Shown: positions 31,562 to 41,192, numbered from the stretch's first letter. The stretch: DNA of 64,000 nucleotides from Arenibaculum pallidiluteum (GCF_017355985.1 NZ_JAFIQU010000003.1:293884-357883), one strand, 5' to 3'. Notes: generated by a model not told the origin, from the sequence alone. A program made the numbers and translations.

Positions 31562-32749
31562 ATGGCGAAGCCCGCACTGACCGCGACGGGGGGCGGCTAT
31601 GCCCCCGATGGCTGGAAGCAGTGGCCGGAGGACGAAGAGTTCTCGGCCCAGTTCGTCCGCATCCTCGCTGCCGCGCAGGACGGCGCGAGCACGGTCGGCG
31701 AGTGCTTCCAGACGGCAGGCCGGATCCGGGCAGGGGACCGGGACGGCTGGCACGAGGCCTGGCTGGTCCCGGCCGCACGAGCGGCGGCGCGGGCCGAGGC
31801 GGCCGAGGCCGCAGGCCATCGCCTGACGGCGCGGGCAAACTGGATCCGGGCCGCCAACTACTTCCGGACCGCGGAGTTCTTCCTGGATTCCGCGGATCAC
31901 CGCCGACTGCCGACCTTCGAGCGCGCCGAGGCCTGTTCGCGCCGGGCTCTGGCGCTGTTCGAGCCCGCGGGCGAGGTGCTGCGCATCCCCTATGCGAACG
32001 GCGCGCACCTCGATGCCTATTTCCTTCCTGCGCCCGGGGCTGGCCGGCAGCCGGCGGTGATCGCCTTCGGCGGCCTGGACGAGTTCAAGGACGAGCTGAT
32101 CCAGGAGATGGAGCGCTATGCCCTCGCCCGCGGGCTGTCGCTGCTGCTGGTCGACCTGCCGGGGCAGGGCGGCACGCTGCGCCGCCAGGGCCTGACGGCG
32201 CGGCACGATACCGAGATGCCGGTGGGGGCGTGCATCGACTATCTGCTCGGGCGCGGGGACGTCGATCCCGGCCGCATCGCCGTCTATGGCGCCAGCCTCG
32301 GCGGCTACTACGTGACCCGCGCCGCCGCGCGCGAGCACCGCATCGCCTGCGCGGTGTCCGACGCGGCGCAATGGAAGGTCGCGAAGTCGGCCGAGGCGCT
32401 CCGGGCACGCCCGGACGGCATGACCGCCACGCTGTCGCGCTGGGTCTTTGGTGCCGGGACTATGGACGCGCTGGTGGCCGCGACGGAGCCGTTCGATCTC
32501 GAAGGCGTGGTGCGCGACATCCGCTGCCCCTTCCTGATCGTCTCGGGCGAGCTCGACAGCTTCGGCATACACAATGCGGAGAGCGTCTACGGCGAGGCGA
32601 AGGCGGCTGGCGTGGACGTGACGATCAAGTGGTTCTCGCCCGAGGAGACTGGCGCTGCACACTGCCAGATCGACAACCCCACCATCGGCATGGAGCTGAT
32701 CTGCGACTGGATCGCCGATCGCCTCAGGGATCCGGCACGGCGCGCGTAG
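31562..32749 (+). CDS. Alpha/beta hydrolase, FrsA/Ayg1/dihydropseudooxynicotine-hydrolase-like
   Basis: This 395-residue protein has an N-terminal helical cap (about residues 20-135, rich in Ala and Arg) and a hydrolase core. The oxyanion segment is AVIAFGGLDEFKDE, the nucleophile elbow YGASLGGYY, the acid in IVSGELDSFG and His in AAHCQIDNP. This layout is typical of C-C bond hydrolases such as fungal Ayg1 and DHPON hydrolase. With the Dabb protein it suggests breakdown of an aromatic or polyketide-like compound under LysR control. Confidence 0.82.
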   Translation: MAKPALTATGGGYAPDGWKQWPEDEEFSAQFVRILAAAQDGASTVGECFQTAGRIRAGDRDGWHEAWLVPAARAAARAEAAEAAGHRLTARANWIRAANYFRTAEFFLDSADHRRLPTFERAEACSRRALALFEPAGEVLRIPYANGAHLDAYFLPAPGAGRQPAVIAFGGLDEFKDELIQEMERYALARGLSLLLVDLPGQGGTLRRQGLTARHDTEMPVGACIDYLLGRGDVDPGRIAVYGASLGGYYVTRAAAREHRIACAVSDAAQWKVAKSAEALRARPDGMTATLSRWVFGAGTMDALVAATEPFDLEGVVRDIRCPFLIVSGELDSFGIHNAESVYGEAKAAGVDVTIKWFSPEETGAAHCQIDNPTIGMELICDWIADRLRDPARRA

Positions 32750-32771
32750 CCGGCGGCCGCGTCGCTGTGCG

Positions 32772-33734
32772 TCATGCGCGGCCCGCCGCGAGGGCCATGG
32801 TCGCATCGGGACTTCGATCGCGGAGGCTGCGCGCGAAATGGCTCGGAGGCACGCCGACCTCGCGGCGGAAGGCCGTGCTGAACGCGCTTGCCGACTGGTA
32901 GCCGATGGCTTCCGCCAGCCTCTCCAGCGGCATGTCCTTCCGGCGCAAGAAGTCCTTGGCGAGGGCCATGCGCCAGCGGACCAGATACTCCATGGGCGCC
33001 ATGCCGACCTTCTGGGCGAAGCGTTCGCTGAAGGTCGACCGGGACAGCCCGGCCTCGCGCGCGAGCGTCGCCACCGTCCAGTCGCGCGCCACATCGGCGT
33101 GAATGGCCCGCAGCGCCCTTGCCAGGGTTGGATCGCTCAGGCCCTGGAGCAGTCCCACGCGCGAGATCGCGCCGATGACCTGAGGACGGAAGCGCAGCGC
33201 CTCGACGAGCATGACTTCCACGAGCCGCTCGACGATCAGGTCCCGACCTGGGCGCTGGTTCAGGGCTTCGTCCGTGATCATGTCGATCGTGCCGACCAGG
33301 CGCCTTGCCGCACCCTCGTCCGCCCGGATATGGACCAGGGTGGGCAGGAGGCCGACCAGCAGCGCGGTGTTCGCGGGGTCGAACCCGAAATAACCGCCGA
33401 GCAGCCTGAAGTCGGTCTCGGCCCGTGGATCGCCGTGGCGGAGCTCGCCACGTGCGGCGGTCGCCATCGCGGGATCGATGGGGACCGGCTCGAAGTCCGG
33501 GTCGCTGGAGAAGACGAAGCCCGGCGCCGAGGGGATGAGGACGAAGTCGCCCTTCTCGAGCTGCAGGGGCGCGCATCCGTCGACGCCGAGATGGCAGCTG
33601 CCCTGGAGGACCAGGCCGAAGCCCGCATTGTCGATCCGCGGATAGCGCACGCCCCACCGGCCGGCGCCGCTGATGATCTTAGCGGCGACGGTCCGCGGGC
33701 GCAGCATCAAGATGACGGCGGCCAATGGCTCCAT
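32772..33734 (-). CDS. AraC-family transcriptional regulator with cupin_6-type sensor
   Basis: This 320-residue protein has an N-terminal cupin-like ligand domain (about residues 5-190, HLGVDGCAPLQLEKGDFVLI) and a C-terminal double HTH (ATLAREAGLSRSTFSERF, LAEAIGYQSASAFSTAF). It ends in the usual PPSHFARSLR. It is divergent from the SDR at 33832 with a dyad in the gap and probably regulates it. Confidence 0.92.
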   Translation of the reverse strand: MEPLAAVILMLRPRTVAAKIISGAGRWGVRYPRIDNAGFGLVLQGSCHLGVDGCAPLQLEKGDFVLIPSAPGFVFSSDPDFEPVPIDPAMATAARGELRHGDPRAETDFRLLGGYFGFDPANTALLVGLLPTLVHIRADEGAARRLVGTIDMITDEALNQRPGRDLIVERLVEVMLVEALRFRPQVIGAISRVGLLQGLSDPTLARALRAIHADVARDWTVATLAREAGLSRSTFSERFAQKVGMAPMEYLVRWRMALAKDFLRRKDMPLERLAEAIGYQSASAFSTAFRREVGVPPSHFARSLRDRSPDATMALAAGRA

Positions 33735-33758
33735 TTTGGACGATCCGTAATGAAAACC

Positions 33759-33781
33759 GGACGCCGTATTATAGAGCGTCC
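33759..33781. promoter_or_regulatory. Dyad GGACGC-N11-GCGTCC around a -10-like TATTAT
   Basis: GGACGC and GCGTCC flank TATTAT (33767-33772) in the divergent AraC/SDR gap, 50-70 bp before the SDR start. A regulator bound here would cover the -10 box. Another GGAC copy lies at 33738-33741. Confidence 0.45.
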
Positions 33782-33831
33782 ACCGGGGTGCTTGCTAGGG
33801 TCTCGGCACCAATCACGGCAGGAGAGAACCC

Positions 33832-34593
33832 ATGAGCAAGGTCGCTGTCATCACTGGCGCCAGTTCCGGCATCGGCGCCGCGGCCGCCATCACGCTGGCG
33901 GATCGCGGCGTCAACTCCATCCTCACCTTCAACAGCAACATGGAAGGCGCGCACGAGGTCGCCGCGGAGGTCAGGCGCCGGGGCGCCAAGGCGATCCCGC
34001 TGCGCCTCGACGTAGGGGCGATCGACAGCTTCGCCGCGTTCCGGCTGGACGTCGCCTCCATCCTCGATTGGGAGTGGAGCACCGGCACCATCGACTTTCT
34101 CGTCAACAATGCCGGCTTCGGGGGAATGGCGCGGTTCGAGGACACGACGGAGGAGACGTTCGACAGGTTCCTGCTGGCCCTGCTGAAGGGACCCTACTTC
34201 CTGACGCAGGCGCTTCTGCCGATCATCGCCGACGGCGGCGCGATCGTGAACGTGTCGAGCACGGCGGGAATCGCGGCCTCTGTGGAGGAGGGCTACTCCG
34301 CCTACGGCACCATGAAGGGCGGCCTCGCCATCCTGACCCGATACATGGCCAAGGAGTTCAGCAGGAGGGGCATCCGCGTGAACGCCGTCGCCCCGGGGCC
34401 GACGCGGACGCGGATCGGCGGAGACGTGTTCGACAAGTACCCGGAATTCATCCCGCCACTGGTGGAGAAGACCGCGTTAGGCCGGCTCGGGGATCCGGCC
34501 GATGTCGGGTCCGTGATCGCGTCCCTGCTGTCGGACGAGTGCCGTTGGGTAACGGGGCAGGAGGTCGAGGTATCCGGTGGCTACAGGCTGTAG
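33832..34593 (+). CDS. Short-chain dehydrogenase/reductase (SDR)
   Basis: This 253-residue SDR has TGASSGIGAA, NNAG, the catalytic Ser in NVSSTAGIA, YSAYGTMKGG (Tyr and Lys) and C-terminal CRWVTGQEVEVSGG. GGCAGGAGAG precedes the ATG. It is very similar in layout to the SDR at 14238, which suggests duplication within the genome or repeated acquisition. It is regulated most likely by the divergent AraC protein. The substrate is unknown. Confidence 0.92.
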   Translation: MSKVAVITGASSGIGAAAAITLADRGVNSILTFNSNMEGAHEVAAEVRRRGAKAIPLRLDVGAIDSFAAFRLDVASILDWEWSTGTIDFLVNNAGFGGMARFEDTTEETFDRFLLALLKGPYFLTQALLPIIADGGAIVNVSSTAGIAASVEEGYSAYGTMKGGLAILTRYMAKEFSRRGIRVNAVAPGPTRTRIGGDVFDKYPEFIPPLVEKTALGRLGDPADVGSVIASLLSDECRWVTGQEVEVSGGYRL

Positions 34594-34618
34594 CCACCGG
34601 GAGGGCCGCCGCGGGAGG

Positions 34619-35803
34619 TCAGGACAGGGAGCAGGCCCCATCGCGTGGCAGGGTCGCGAGACACAGGACCGCCAGCAGGTGGAGGCCCAGCGCGACGGCC
34701 GCGAGCGGCGCCAGGCCCTGTTCGATGAACGGGGCGGCGACGACCGTTCCGGCGGCGGCGCTGCCGAGGATCGCGAGGATGACGAGCGCGGCGCCCCGCG
34801 CGTCGTCGCCCCTGGCCGCGACCACCGCCCGGAAGAAGCCGGGCGGGCCGCGCAGCCCGAAGCCGATATTGACCGGCACGAACAGTGCGGCGATCGCCGG
34901 GCCCGCGGTCCCGCCCATCAGGGCATAGCCGAGCATGGCCGCGGCGCCGGCGGCCGCGAGGCCGGTGCCGAGCGCGATCACCCGCTCCGCCCCGAAACGC
35001 GCGGCTGCCGCGCCGGCCAGGTTGGCGGCGAGCATGAAGGCAGCGATTCCGCAGCCCTGCAGCAGGACGAAGTCCGCGAGGTCGCCGCCGAGCGCGCGGA
35101 CGAACACGGCCGGCATGCCGAACACGAAGGTCAGCAATCCGCCCAACGCGAAGGCCTGGCTCAGCGCGTAGCGCAGGAAGACGGGGTCTGCCACCAAGCG
35201 TGCATAGCTTCCGCGGGGCCGGCGGGCGGCCTGCGGGACCTCGCCCGAACTCCGGATCACGGCCGCAAGGACGAGCGCGAGAATGCCGATCGTCCAGAAG
35301 GTCAGGCGCCAGTCGCCGAAGGTCAGGAGCCACACGCCAAGAAGCGGCGCCAGTGCGGGGGCCAGCGCCTCGACGCTGCCCAGCAGGCCCAGGGCGCGGA
35401 CGGCGCGGGCCTCGTCGAAGCTCGCCCGCACGATCCCGGGCGCGAACACCGCCGGACCGGCCGCAACGGCGCCCTGCAGCGCGCGCAGCGCCACCAGCGC
35501 GTCGATGTCGTCGACGGCGGCACAGGCCAGGGATACGCTCGCTGTCCCGAGCAGCGATACCACGAGCAGGGCGCGTGTCGCGAACCGGTCGCCCAGCGCA
35601 CCATAGACCAGGAGGCCGAGGCAGGTGCCGGCGACATAGGCCGCGAGGACGAGCTGCGCGCGCGCAGCATCGCCGCCGAGCGTCTCCGGCAGCGACGGCA
35701 CCGCCGGAAGCACCAGGTCCGTGCCCATGATGCCGAGCAGCGTGCCGGCGACCACGAGCCCCAGGACGAGCCATGGTGACGCAATCGCTTCCCTGTGTGC
35801 CAT
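34619..35803 (-). CDS. MFS drug-resistance transporter (Bcr/CflA-like)
   Basis: This 394-residue protein has twelve hydrophobic helices. The first helix GIMGTDLVLPAVPSLPETLG and the motif VYGALGDRFATR between helices 2 and 3 are diagnostic of DHA1 Bcr/CflA exporters. It probably exports a drug or metabolite with protons. It is convergent with the SDR at 33832 and separated by 111 bp from the sigma-factor gene. Confidence 0.9.
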   Translation of the reverse strand: MAHREAIASPWLVLGLVVAGTLLGIMGTDLVLPAVPSLPETLGGDAARAQLVLAAYVAGTCLGLLVYGALGDRFATRALLVVSLLGTASVSLACAAVDDIDALVALRALQGAVAAGPAVFAPGIVRASFDEARAVRALGLLGSVEALAPALAPLLGVWLLTFGDWRLTFWTIGILALVLAAVIRSSGEVPQAARRPRGSYARLVADPVFLRYALSQAFALGGLLTFVFGMPAVFVRALGGDLADFVLLQGCGIAAFMLAANLAGAAAARFGAERVIALGTGLAAAGAAAMLGYALMGGTAGPAIAALFVPVNIGFGLRGPPGFFRAVVAARGDDARGAALVILAILGSAAAGTVVAAPFIEQGLAPLAAVALGLHLLAVLCLATLPRDGACSLS

Positions 35804-35914
35804 GCCATATCCGCCGATTGCCCCGGGGAAGCCTTGTGGCCCGGCCCGGTGCGGCGATCAACGCATAAACCATTCATCGCGCCGGATGGGTCTTCCGGGG
35901 AAAAGCATCGCCAC

Positions 35915-36817
35915 TTAGCCAGGCGTGCCGCGGTCCTTCGTCGCTTCGATGGCGTTGGCGATGTGGCGGAGCTTGTCGGGATTGCGCGTGATGTAGATGG
36001 CGGTGATGCGCCCATCCTCGATCTCCAGCGCGGTCGTCTGCAGCACCTGGTCGCGCTCGCGGCTGACATAGCCGGGAAGCCCGTCGATCCACATCGGCCG
36101 GATGAACTCCGCGCGCCGGGCGACGAGCTTGCGGTGCAGGCTGCCGAACAGGCGCAGCACCCGCTCGAGGCCGAGGATGGGGTTCAGGAAGGCGAGAACC
36201 TTTCCGCCGCCATCCGACCTCAGCACGACGTTTTCCGCCAGCATGGCGCGCAGCGCCGCGACGTCGCCTGAGGTGGCGGCGGCGAAGAATGCGCGCGCGA
36301 TGCGCTCGCCCTCCTCGCGTGCGAGCTTGTAGCGGGGGCGCGCCTGCCGCACGTGTCGGCGCGCCCGCACGGCAAGCTGGCGGACGGCGGCGGCCTCGCG
36401 GCCCAGCGTGGTGGCGATCTCGTCGAGAGGCACGTCGAAGACGTCGTGCAGGAGGAAGGCCGCCCGCTCCAGCGGAGATAGCCGCTCCAGGGCCAGCATG
36501 AGCGTCAGCGTCAGCTCGTCGGCCCGGGCCTCCTGGTCCTCGGGTTCGGCGACGGGTTCGGGCAGCCAGGAGCCCACATAGACCTCGCGCCGGGCGCGGG
36601 CGGTCTTCATGGCGTCGAGGCAGAGGCGGGCGACCGTTCGCTTCAGATAGGCCTCGGGTTCTCGCACCTCGTCCCGGTCGGCCCGCTGCCATCTCATCCA
36701 GGCTTCCTGCACGATGTCTTCGGCCTCGGCCATCGAGCCGAGCATGCGGTAGGCGAGGCGCACCAGCCTGGGGCGGTGCGCCTCGAAGGCCTGGACCGCG
36801 GGGTCAGGCCGCGGCAT
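35915..36817 (-). CDS. ECF41-group RNA polymerase sigma factor with SnoaL-like C-terminus
   Basis: This 300-residue protein has sigma2 (YRMLGSMAEAEDIVQEAW), sigma4 (LDEIATTLGREAAAVRQLAV) and a C-terminal NTF2-like extension. Three ECF41 signature motifs are visible: WLPEP in the linker, DGGGK in the extension and NPDKL near the end. In this group the extension regulates sigma activity, replacing an anti-sigma factor. It overlaps the carboxymuconolactone-decarboxylase gene by 14 bp, the standard ECF41 partner, and a matching promoter lies upstream of that gene. Confidence 0.95.
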   Translation of the reverse strand: MPRPDPAVQAFEAHRPRLVRLAYRMLGSMAEAEDIVQEAWMRWQRADRDEVREPEAYLKRTVARLCLDAMKTARARREVYVGSWLPEPVAEPEDQEARADELTLTLMLALERLSPLERAAFLLHDVFDVPLDEIATTLGREAAAVRQLAVRARRHVRQARPRYKLAREEGERIARAFFAAATSGDVAALRAMLAENVVLRSDGGGKVLAFLNPILGLERVLRLFGSLHRKLVARRAEFIRPMWIDGLPGYVSRERDQVLQTTALEIEDGRITAIYITRNPDKLRHIANAIEATKDRGTPG

Positions 36818-37268
36818 GGGCCCCCTCGACGGGATGGACGGCGCGGAAGCCGATCTGCAGCCGGTTCCACAGGTTGATGGCGCCGATAGCCAGGGTCAGG
36901 TGGACCTGCTCGGTTTCCGAGAAGGCCTCGCGCAGGAGCGCGTAGTCGGCATCCGGCGCTCCGGTTTCGGCCACCAGCGTCAGGGCTTCGGTCCAGGCCA
37001 GCGCCGCGCGCTCCCGCGGCGTGTAGAGCGGCGATTCCCGCCAGGCGTTCAGCATGTAGAGGCGCATCTCGGTCTCGCCGCGCTTGCGCAGGTCGGTCGC
37101 GTGCATGTGGATGCAGAAGGCGCAGCCGTTGATCTGCGAGGCCCGCAGCTTCACCAGCTCCAGGAGGGTATGCTCCAGACCGCTGGCTGCCAAGCTGGCC
37201 TCCAGCGTCATCATCGCCTTTATCGAGGCGGGCGCCAATTTGAGGGTGTTGTCCAGACGCGGCGTCAT
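36804..37268 (-). CDS. Carboxymuconolactone-decarboxylase/AhpD-family protein (ECF41 partner)
   Basis: This 154-residue protein has the AhpD-like core with CAFCIHMHATDLRKRG, where the CxxC and downstream His form the redox/proton-relay site. LVKLRASQINGCAFC is a family signature. It is the first gene of the operon, followed by the sigma factor at a 14-bp overlap. In ECF41 systems this gene is the main regulon target. It likely acts on peroxides or a small carboxylate; the substrate is unproven. Confidence 0.93.
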   Translation of the reverse strand: MTPRLDNTLKLAPASIKAMMTLEASLAASGLEHTLLELVKLRASQINGCAFCIHMHATDLRKRGETEMRLYMLNAWRESPLYTPRERAALAWTEALTLVAETGAPDADYALLREAFSETEQVHLTLAIGAINLWNRLQIGFRAVHPVEGAHAAA

Positions 37269-37310
37269 TTCTGTCTCCGTTCCACCTGTCAGGGGTGACT
37301 ACGCGCTATG

Positions 37311-37338
37311 GACGAGGCGGGCAGGGCCGCGTGTGACA
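37311..37338 (-). promoter_or_regulatory. ECF41-type promoter TGTCACA-N17-CGTC
   Basis: On the minus strand TGTCACA (37332-37338) is followed by 17 bp and CGTC (37311-37314), 43 bp before the AhpD-like start. This is the published consensus for ECF41 sigma factors. It predicts that the sigma factor transcribes its own operon. Confidence 0.8.
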
Positions 37339-37390
37339 TGCTCCGTGAAAATAAGTTGGTGGGACCGGGATGTCGGGCGAGGGAGATGGA

Positions 37391-38161
37391 ATGGCGCGGG
37401 TCTTCATCACGGGATCGTCCGACGGGCTGGGCCTGATGGCTGCACGGCTTCTGGCCTCGGAAGGGCACGGCGTGGTCCTGCACGCCCGCAATGAGCAACG
37501 GGCCGCGGAGGCCCGTGCTGCGCTTCCGGCTGCCGAGGCGGTGGTGCTGGGCGATGTCTCGACCATGGATGCGATGCGCAGCGTCGCCCAACAGGCGAAT
37601 GCGCTGGGGCGGTTCGACGCCGTGATCCACAACGTCGCTCTGGGCTATCGCGAGCCGCGGCGGGTGCAGACGGCCGACGGGCTGTCGCAGCTCTTCGCGG
37701 TGAATGTGCTGGCGCCGTATTTGCTGACCGCCCTGATGACGCGGCCGGATCGGCTCGTCTACCTCAGCTCCGGCATGCATATGGGCGGCGACGCGGGCCT
37801 CGAGGACCTGCAGTGGGAGCGCCGGCGCTGGAACGGAAGCCAAGCCTATGCCGACACCAAGCTGCACGACGCCCTGCTGGCCTTCGGCGTCGCGCGCCGC
37901 TGGCCCGATGTGCTGTCGAATGCCGTTGACCCCGGCTGGGTTCCGACCAGGATGGGCGGCCCTGGCGCGCCCGACGACTTTTCCCAGGCGCATCTGACCC
38001 AGGCTTGGCTGGCCGCAGGCGATGATCCCGCGGCCCGCGTGACAGGCGGCTTCTTCTACCACCGCAAGCCCCGCCGCGTGAATCCGGCCGCGGAACGCGC
38101 GGATCTCCAGGACCGCCTGCTGGACATCTGCCGCGACCTGACGGGGATTGGGATCGCCTGA
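37391..38161 (+). CDS. Short-chain dehydrogenase/reductase-like protein
   Basis: This 256-residue SDR has VFITGSSDGLGLMAARLL at the N-terminus, IHNVALGYREP for the NAG region and YADTKLHDALL as the Tyr-Lys pair. LSNAVDPGWVPTRMGGPGA resembles the C-terminal substrate loop of retinol-dehydrogenase-like SDRs. The ATG 37391 is preferred (GAGGGAGA 6-8 bp upstream) over ATG 37370. It is divergent from the ECF41 operon, so it may or may not share control. Confidence 0.87.
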   Translation: MARVFITGSSDGLGLMAARLLASEGHGVVLHARNEQRAAEARAALPAAEAVVLGDVSTMDAMRSVAQQANALGRFDAVIHNVALGYREPRRVQTADGLSQLFAVNVLAPYLLTALMTRPDRLVYLSSGMHMGGDAGLEDLQWERRRWNGSQAYADTKLHDALLAFGVARRWPDVLSNAVDPGWVPTRMGGPGAPDDFSQAHLTQAWLAAGDDPAARVTGGFFYHRKPRRVNPAAERADLQDRLLDICRDLTGIGIA

Positions 38162-38190
38162 CGGCCTTCGCCGCCCGGTGCTTCGTTCTT

Positions 38191-39102
38191 TCAGGGGAGC
38201 GAGCTGAGCCGTGCAAGCGCAGCGCGTAAGCTGCGCGCCACGGGTCCCAGCGGGGCGTCGATCCGGTGGCCGAGATAGGTTTCCTGGAGGACCTGCGCGT
38301 TACGCCCGAGCGCTTCCGTATCGAGCCGCACCAGCCGGCCTTCCTTCACATCACGCTCGATCTGCCAGGCCGGAAGCCGGCCCCACCCAAGACCGGCCAG
38401 GATCAGCGCGTGCTTTGCGTCCTGGGTGTTGACGCGGCAGGTCCGTGTCGAGAGGACGCCGAAATCGCGCCCTTGGGAGAGCCGTGTCGGGTCGGATAGG
38501 ACGATCTGCAGATGGTCCGCGAGGTCGGCAACGCCGATCTTTTCGCCGGATCGTCGCGAGGCCAGCGGGTGGCCGGCGCCAACGACTGCTACAAGCGCCA
38601 CGGATCCGAGGGCCTCAAGGGCGACCCGGGGATCACGAAAGTCCTCGCCGGCAAGGATGGCGAGCGTGCTTCGCTTGTCGATCAACGCGGCAAGCGGGCC
38701 CCCCAGCGGCTCCACGGAGAGGTGCACCGCCACCGAAGGGAAGACCTCCCGCATCTCGGCCAGCGCCGCCGCCACGACCGCCATCGGGAAGAGCGTGTCG
38801 ACGACGACCGTCAGCTCAAGCTCCACGCCCTCGCCGAGGCCCCGCGCCCGGGCGCGCATGGCATCGACCCTGAGAAGGATGTCCCTCGCATTGGCCAGCA
38901 GGGCCCGTCCCTCGGGGGTCAGTACCGGACGATGTCCCTTCCGGTCGAACAGTGCGACGCCGAGCTCGGCCTCCAGGCTGGCGATCGCATGACTTACCGC
39001 CGATTGGACCCGGGACAGGCGCGCGGCACCTGCGCGGAAGCCACCGCTTTCGACGACAGCCACGAAGGTACGGATCTGATCCAGTGTCAGCGCGTCCAGC
39101 AT
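38191..39102 (-). CDS. LysR-family transcriptional regulator
   Basis: This 303-residue LysR protein has [23 protein letters not shown] and [19 protein letters not shown]. The effector domain (about 90-290) is complete. It is divergent from wrbA at 39200. Its own start overlaps a dyad GATCG-N7-CGATC (39103-39119) holding T-N11-A. It probably controls the wrbA-MFS operon in response to quinone-like compounds. Confidence 0.92.
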   Translation of the reverse strand: MLDALTLDQIRTFVAVVESGGFRAGAARLSRVQSAVSHAIASLEAELGVALFDRKGHRPVLTPEGRALLANARDILLRVDAMRARARGLGEGVELELTVVVDTLFPMAVVAAALAEMREVFPSVAVHLSVEPLGGPLAALIDKRSTLAILAGEDFRDPRVALEALGSVALVAVVGAGHPLASRRSGEKIGVADLADHLQIVLSDPTRLSQGRDFGVLSTRTCRVNTQDAKHALILAGLGWGRLPAWQIERDVKEGRLVRLDTEALGRNAQVLQETYLGHRIDAPLGPVARSLRAALARLSSLP

Positions 39103-39138
39103 GATCGTCCAGACCGATCAAACTCATCGATCTTATAG
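39103..39138. promoter_or_regulatory. LysR operator and -10 box upstream of wrbA
   Basis: GATCG-TCCAGAC-CGATC (39103-39119) carries T-N11-A and abuts the LysR start. A second ATCGATC copy is at 39126-39132, just before TTATAG (39133-39138), a -10 candidate about 62 bp upstream of wrbA. Confidence 0.45.
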
Positions 39139-39199
39139 CGCTCCCCGTGATCGGCCTGCAGCGCCATTCTTGGTCGGATCCATCGCCAAGGAGATGAGG

Positions 39200-39826
39200 A
39201 TGACCAAGATACTGATCCTCTATTACTCGTCCTACGGCCATGTCGAGACCATGGCCTACGCTGCTGCCGAGGGCGTTCGGAACGCGGGCGCCGCGGCCTC
39301 CGTGAAGCGCGTCCCGGAGCTCGTTCCCGAAGCCGTGGCCCGCGAGGCGGGATACAGGCTCAGCCAGCCGGCGGAGGTCGCTACTGTCGCCGAGCTTGCG
39401 GATTACGACGGCATCATCATCGGCACGCCGACCCGTTTCGGAAACATGGCGTCGCAGATGAAGAACTTCCTCGACCAGGCTGGAGGGCTCTGGGCAAGGG
39501 ACGCGCTCGTGGGCCGCATCGGCAGCGTCTTCACCTCGAGCGGCAGCCAGCATGGTGGGCAGGAGGCGACGATCCTGAGCGCCCACGTGGTGCTCCTGCA
39601 TCTCGGAATGGTCGTCGTGGGCCTGCCCTACAGCTTCAAGGGCCAGATGCGCATGGATGAGATCACCGGCGGCTCTCCCTACGGCGCCTCGACGCTGGCC
39701 GACGACGGCGAGGGCGGCGACCGCCAGCCGACCGCCAACGAACTCGAAGGAGCTCGCTTCCAGGGCAGCCACGTTGCGCGCCTCGCCCGCGCGCTGGCAG
39801 CTGCCCGAAGCGCGGAGGCCGCCTGA
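39200..39826 (+). CDS. wrbA: NAD(P)H:quinone oxidoreductase (WrbA)
   Basis: This 208-residue flavodoxin-like protein starts [19 protein letters not shown] (FMN phosphate loop) and has [19 protein letters not shown] and [12 protein letters not shown], the WrbA signatures. It makes two-electron reductions of quinones, avoiding radical formation. AAGGAGATGAGG precedes ATG 39200; longer frames overlap the divergent control region. Its stop overlaps the MFS start by one base, so the two are coupled. Confidence 0.94.
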   Translation: MTKILILYYSSYGHVETMAYAAAEGVRNAGAAASVKRVPELVPEAVAREAGYRLSQPAEVATVAELADYDGIIIGTPTRFGNMASQMKNFLDQAGGLWARDALVGRIGSVFTSSGSQHGGQEATILSAHVVLLHLGMVVVGLPYSFKGQMRMDEITGGSPYGASTLADDGEGGDRQPTANELEGARFQGSHVARLARALAAARSAEAA

Positions 39827-41052
39827 TGCCAAGCACCTCCACCATGACCCGAGGCATGGATTGGACGGCGGTTGCCGTCGTGGTCATCTCGGGGTTTGTC
39901 GCGTGCCTGCAGGTGGGTAAGGGCGCCATCGCGACGCCATGGGTGCAGGCGGCCTTCCGCATCGATCTTGGTGCGGCCGGCTGGCTGACTGCCGCCATTG
40001 CGGCGCTTGGCCTCGCAGGCGGGATCCCGGCCGGTGCGATCGTCGCTCGCATCGGGGACCGACGATGCCTGATGTTCGGCCTGGGCACGATCTTCGTCGG
40101 GGCAGTTCTCGGAGCGGCGGCACCGTCCTTTCCTGTGCTCGTCGCGTCGCGGGTCGTCGAGGGGTTGGGATTCCTCCTCGTCACCGTTGCTGGTCCCGCG
40201 GTCCTACAGCGTGTCACGGAGCCGCGCCATCTGAACGCATCCTTGGCCCTGTGGAGCTGCGTCATGCCGGCTGGAATGGCGGCCGCGATGCTTGCCGGAT
40301 CGGCCGCTGGCGACTGGCGGACGCTCTGGTGGGGCGGCGCGGCGTTGGCAGCGATCGCCGGCATCATGACGGGCATGGTCGTCACGGGGAGCGGCACTGG
40401 CGAAGCGCCGAGCTGGAGCGGCCTCGGCCGGGATGCCGCATTGACGTTACGCAGGCGCGGCCCGGCTCTGCTGGCTGCCTGCTTCGCGTTGTATGCGCTG
40501 ATGTTCTTCGCGCTGTTCAGCTTTCTTCCGATCCTGCTGATGGAGCGGATGGCCGTCGCCGCCTCGGTCGCGGGTCCCCTAAGCGCGCTGGCGGTTGGCG
40601 TGAACCTCGTCGGGAATCTGGCGGCCGGGTATCTGCTCTCCCGCGGGGTCGGCCGCTCCGCGCTGATCGCGGGAGCCAGTCTTGTCATGGGTCTTTGCGC
40701 CCTCGGCATCTTCCTGCCGCTGCTCGGTACTGGTCCAGTCTTCCTTCTGTGCCTGCTGTTCTCGGCAATCGGCGGGCTGATCCCCGCGACGCTCCTGTCC
40801 TCGGCGCCGCTTCTGGCGCCCTCTGGGCATCTCGTGGCGATGGTGGTCGGCCTGATGATGCAGGGCAGCAACCTCGGGCAGCTCGTCGGCCCCGTCGCCG
40901 TCGGCGGCGTCATCGGAGCCTACGGCTGGCCCGCCGCCGCGGGAGCGGTCGGCGTGGCGGCTGCGCTTGCCATCGTGGCCGCGCTGGCGCTCGGCGCGGC
41001 GTTCCGACGCCGTGCAACCCGTTCCATCGCACCTTCGGACGTCGTGTCGTGA
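39826..41052 (+). CDS. MFS transporter (CynX/NarK-like, unassigned)
   Basis: This 408-residue protein has twelve hydrophobic segments. The loop after helix 2 reads [14 protein letters not shown], the MFS motif. It begins in the wrbA stop codon (ATGA), which ties it to quinone metabolism, perhaps as an exporter of a toxic quinone or phenol. Sequence does not show the substrate. Confidence 0.88.
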   Translation: MPSTSTMTRGMDWTAVAVVVISGFVACLQVGKGAIATPWVQAAFRIDLGAAGWLTAAIAALGLAGGIPAGAIVARIGDRRCLMFGLGTIFVGAVLGAAAPSFPVLVASRVVEGLGFLLVTVAGPAVLQRVTEPRHLNASLALWSCVMPAGMAAAMLAGSAAGDWRTLWWGGAALAAIAGIMTGMVVTGSGTGEAPSWSGLGRDAALTLRRRGPALLAACFALYALMFFALFSFLPILLMERMAVAASVAGPLSALAVGVNLVGNLAAGYLLSRGVGRSALIAGASLVMGLCALGIFLPLLGTGPVFLLCLLFSAIGGLIPATLLSSAPLLAPSGHLVAMVVGLMMQGSNLGQLVGPVAVGGVIGAYGWPAAAGAVGVAAALAIVAALALGAAFRRRATRSIAPSDVVS

Positions 41053-41192
41053 ACCCCTGGGACGCTCGGGCGGCCCGCCGCGCGGCGAGGCGCAGATCCA
41101 CCCGCACCAGCTCACGAAACCGTGTCCCCAAGTTGATTCGGCACGCGGCACGGCCGAGATTAGGTTTGCATGGTCATCTTCGGAGAGCAGGA

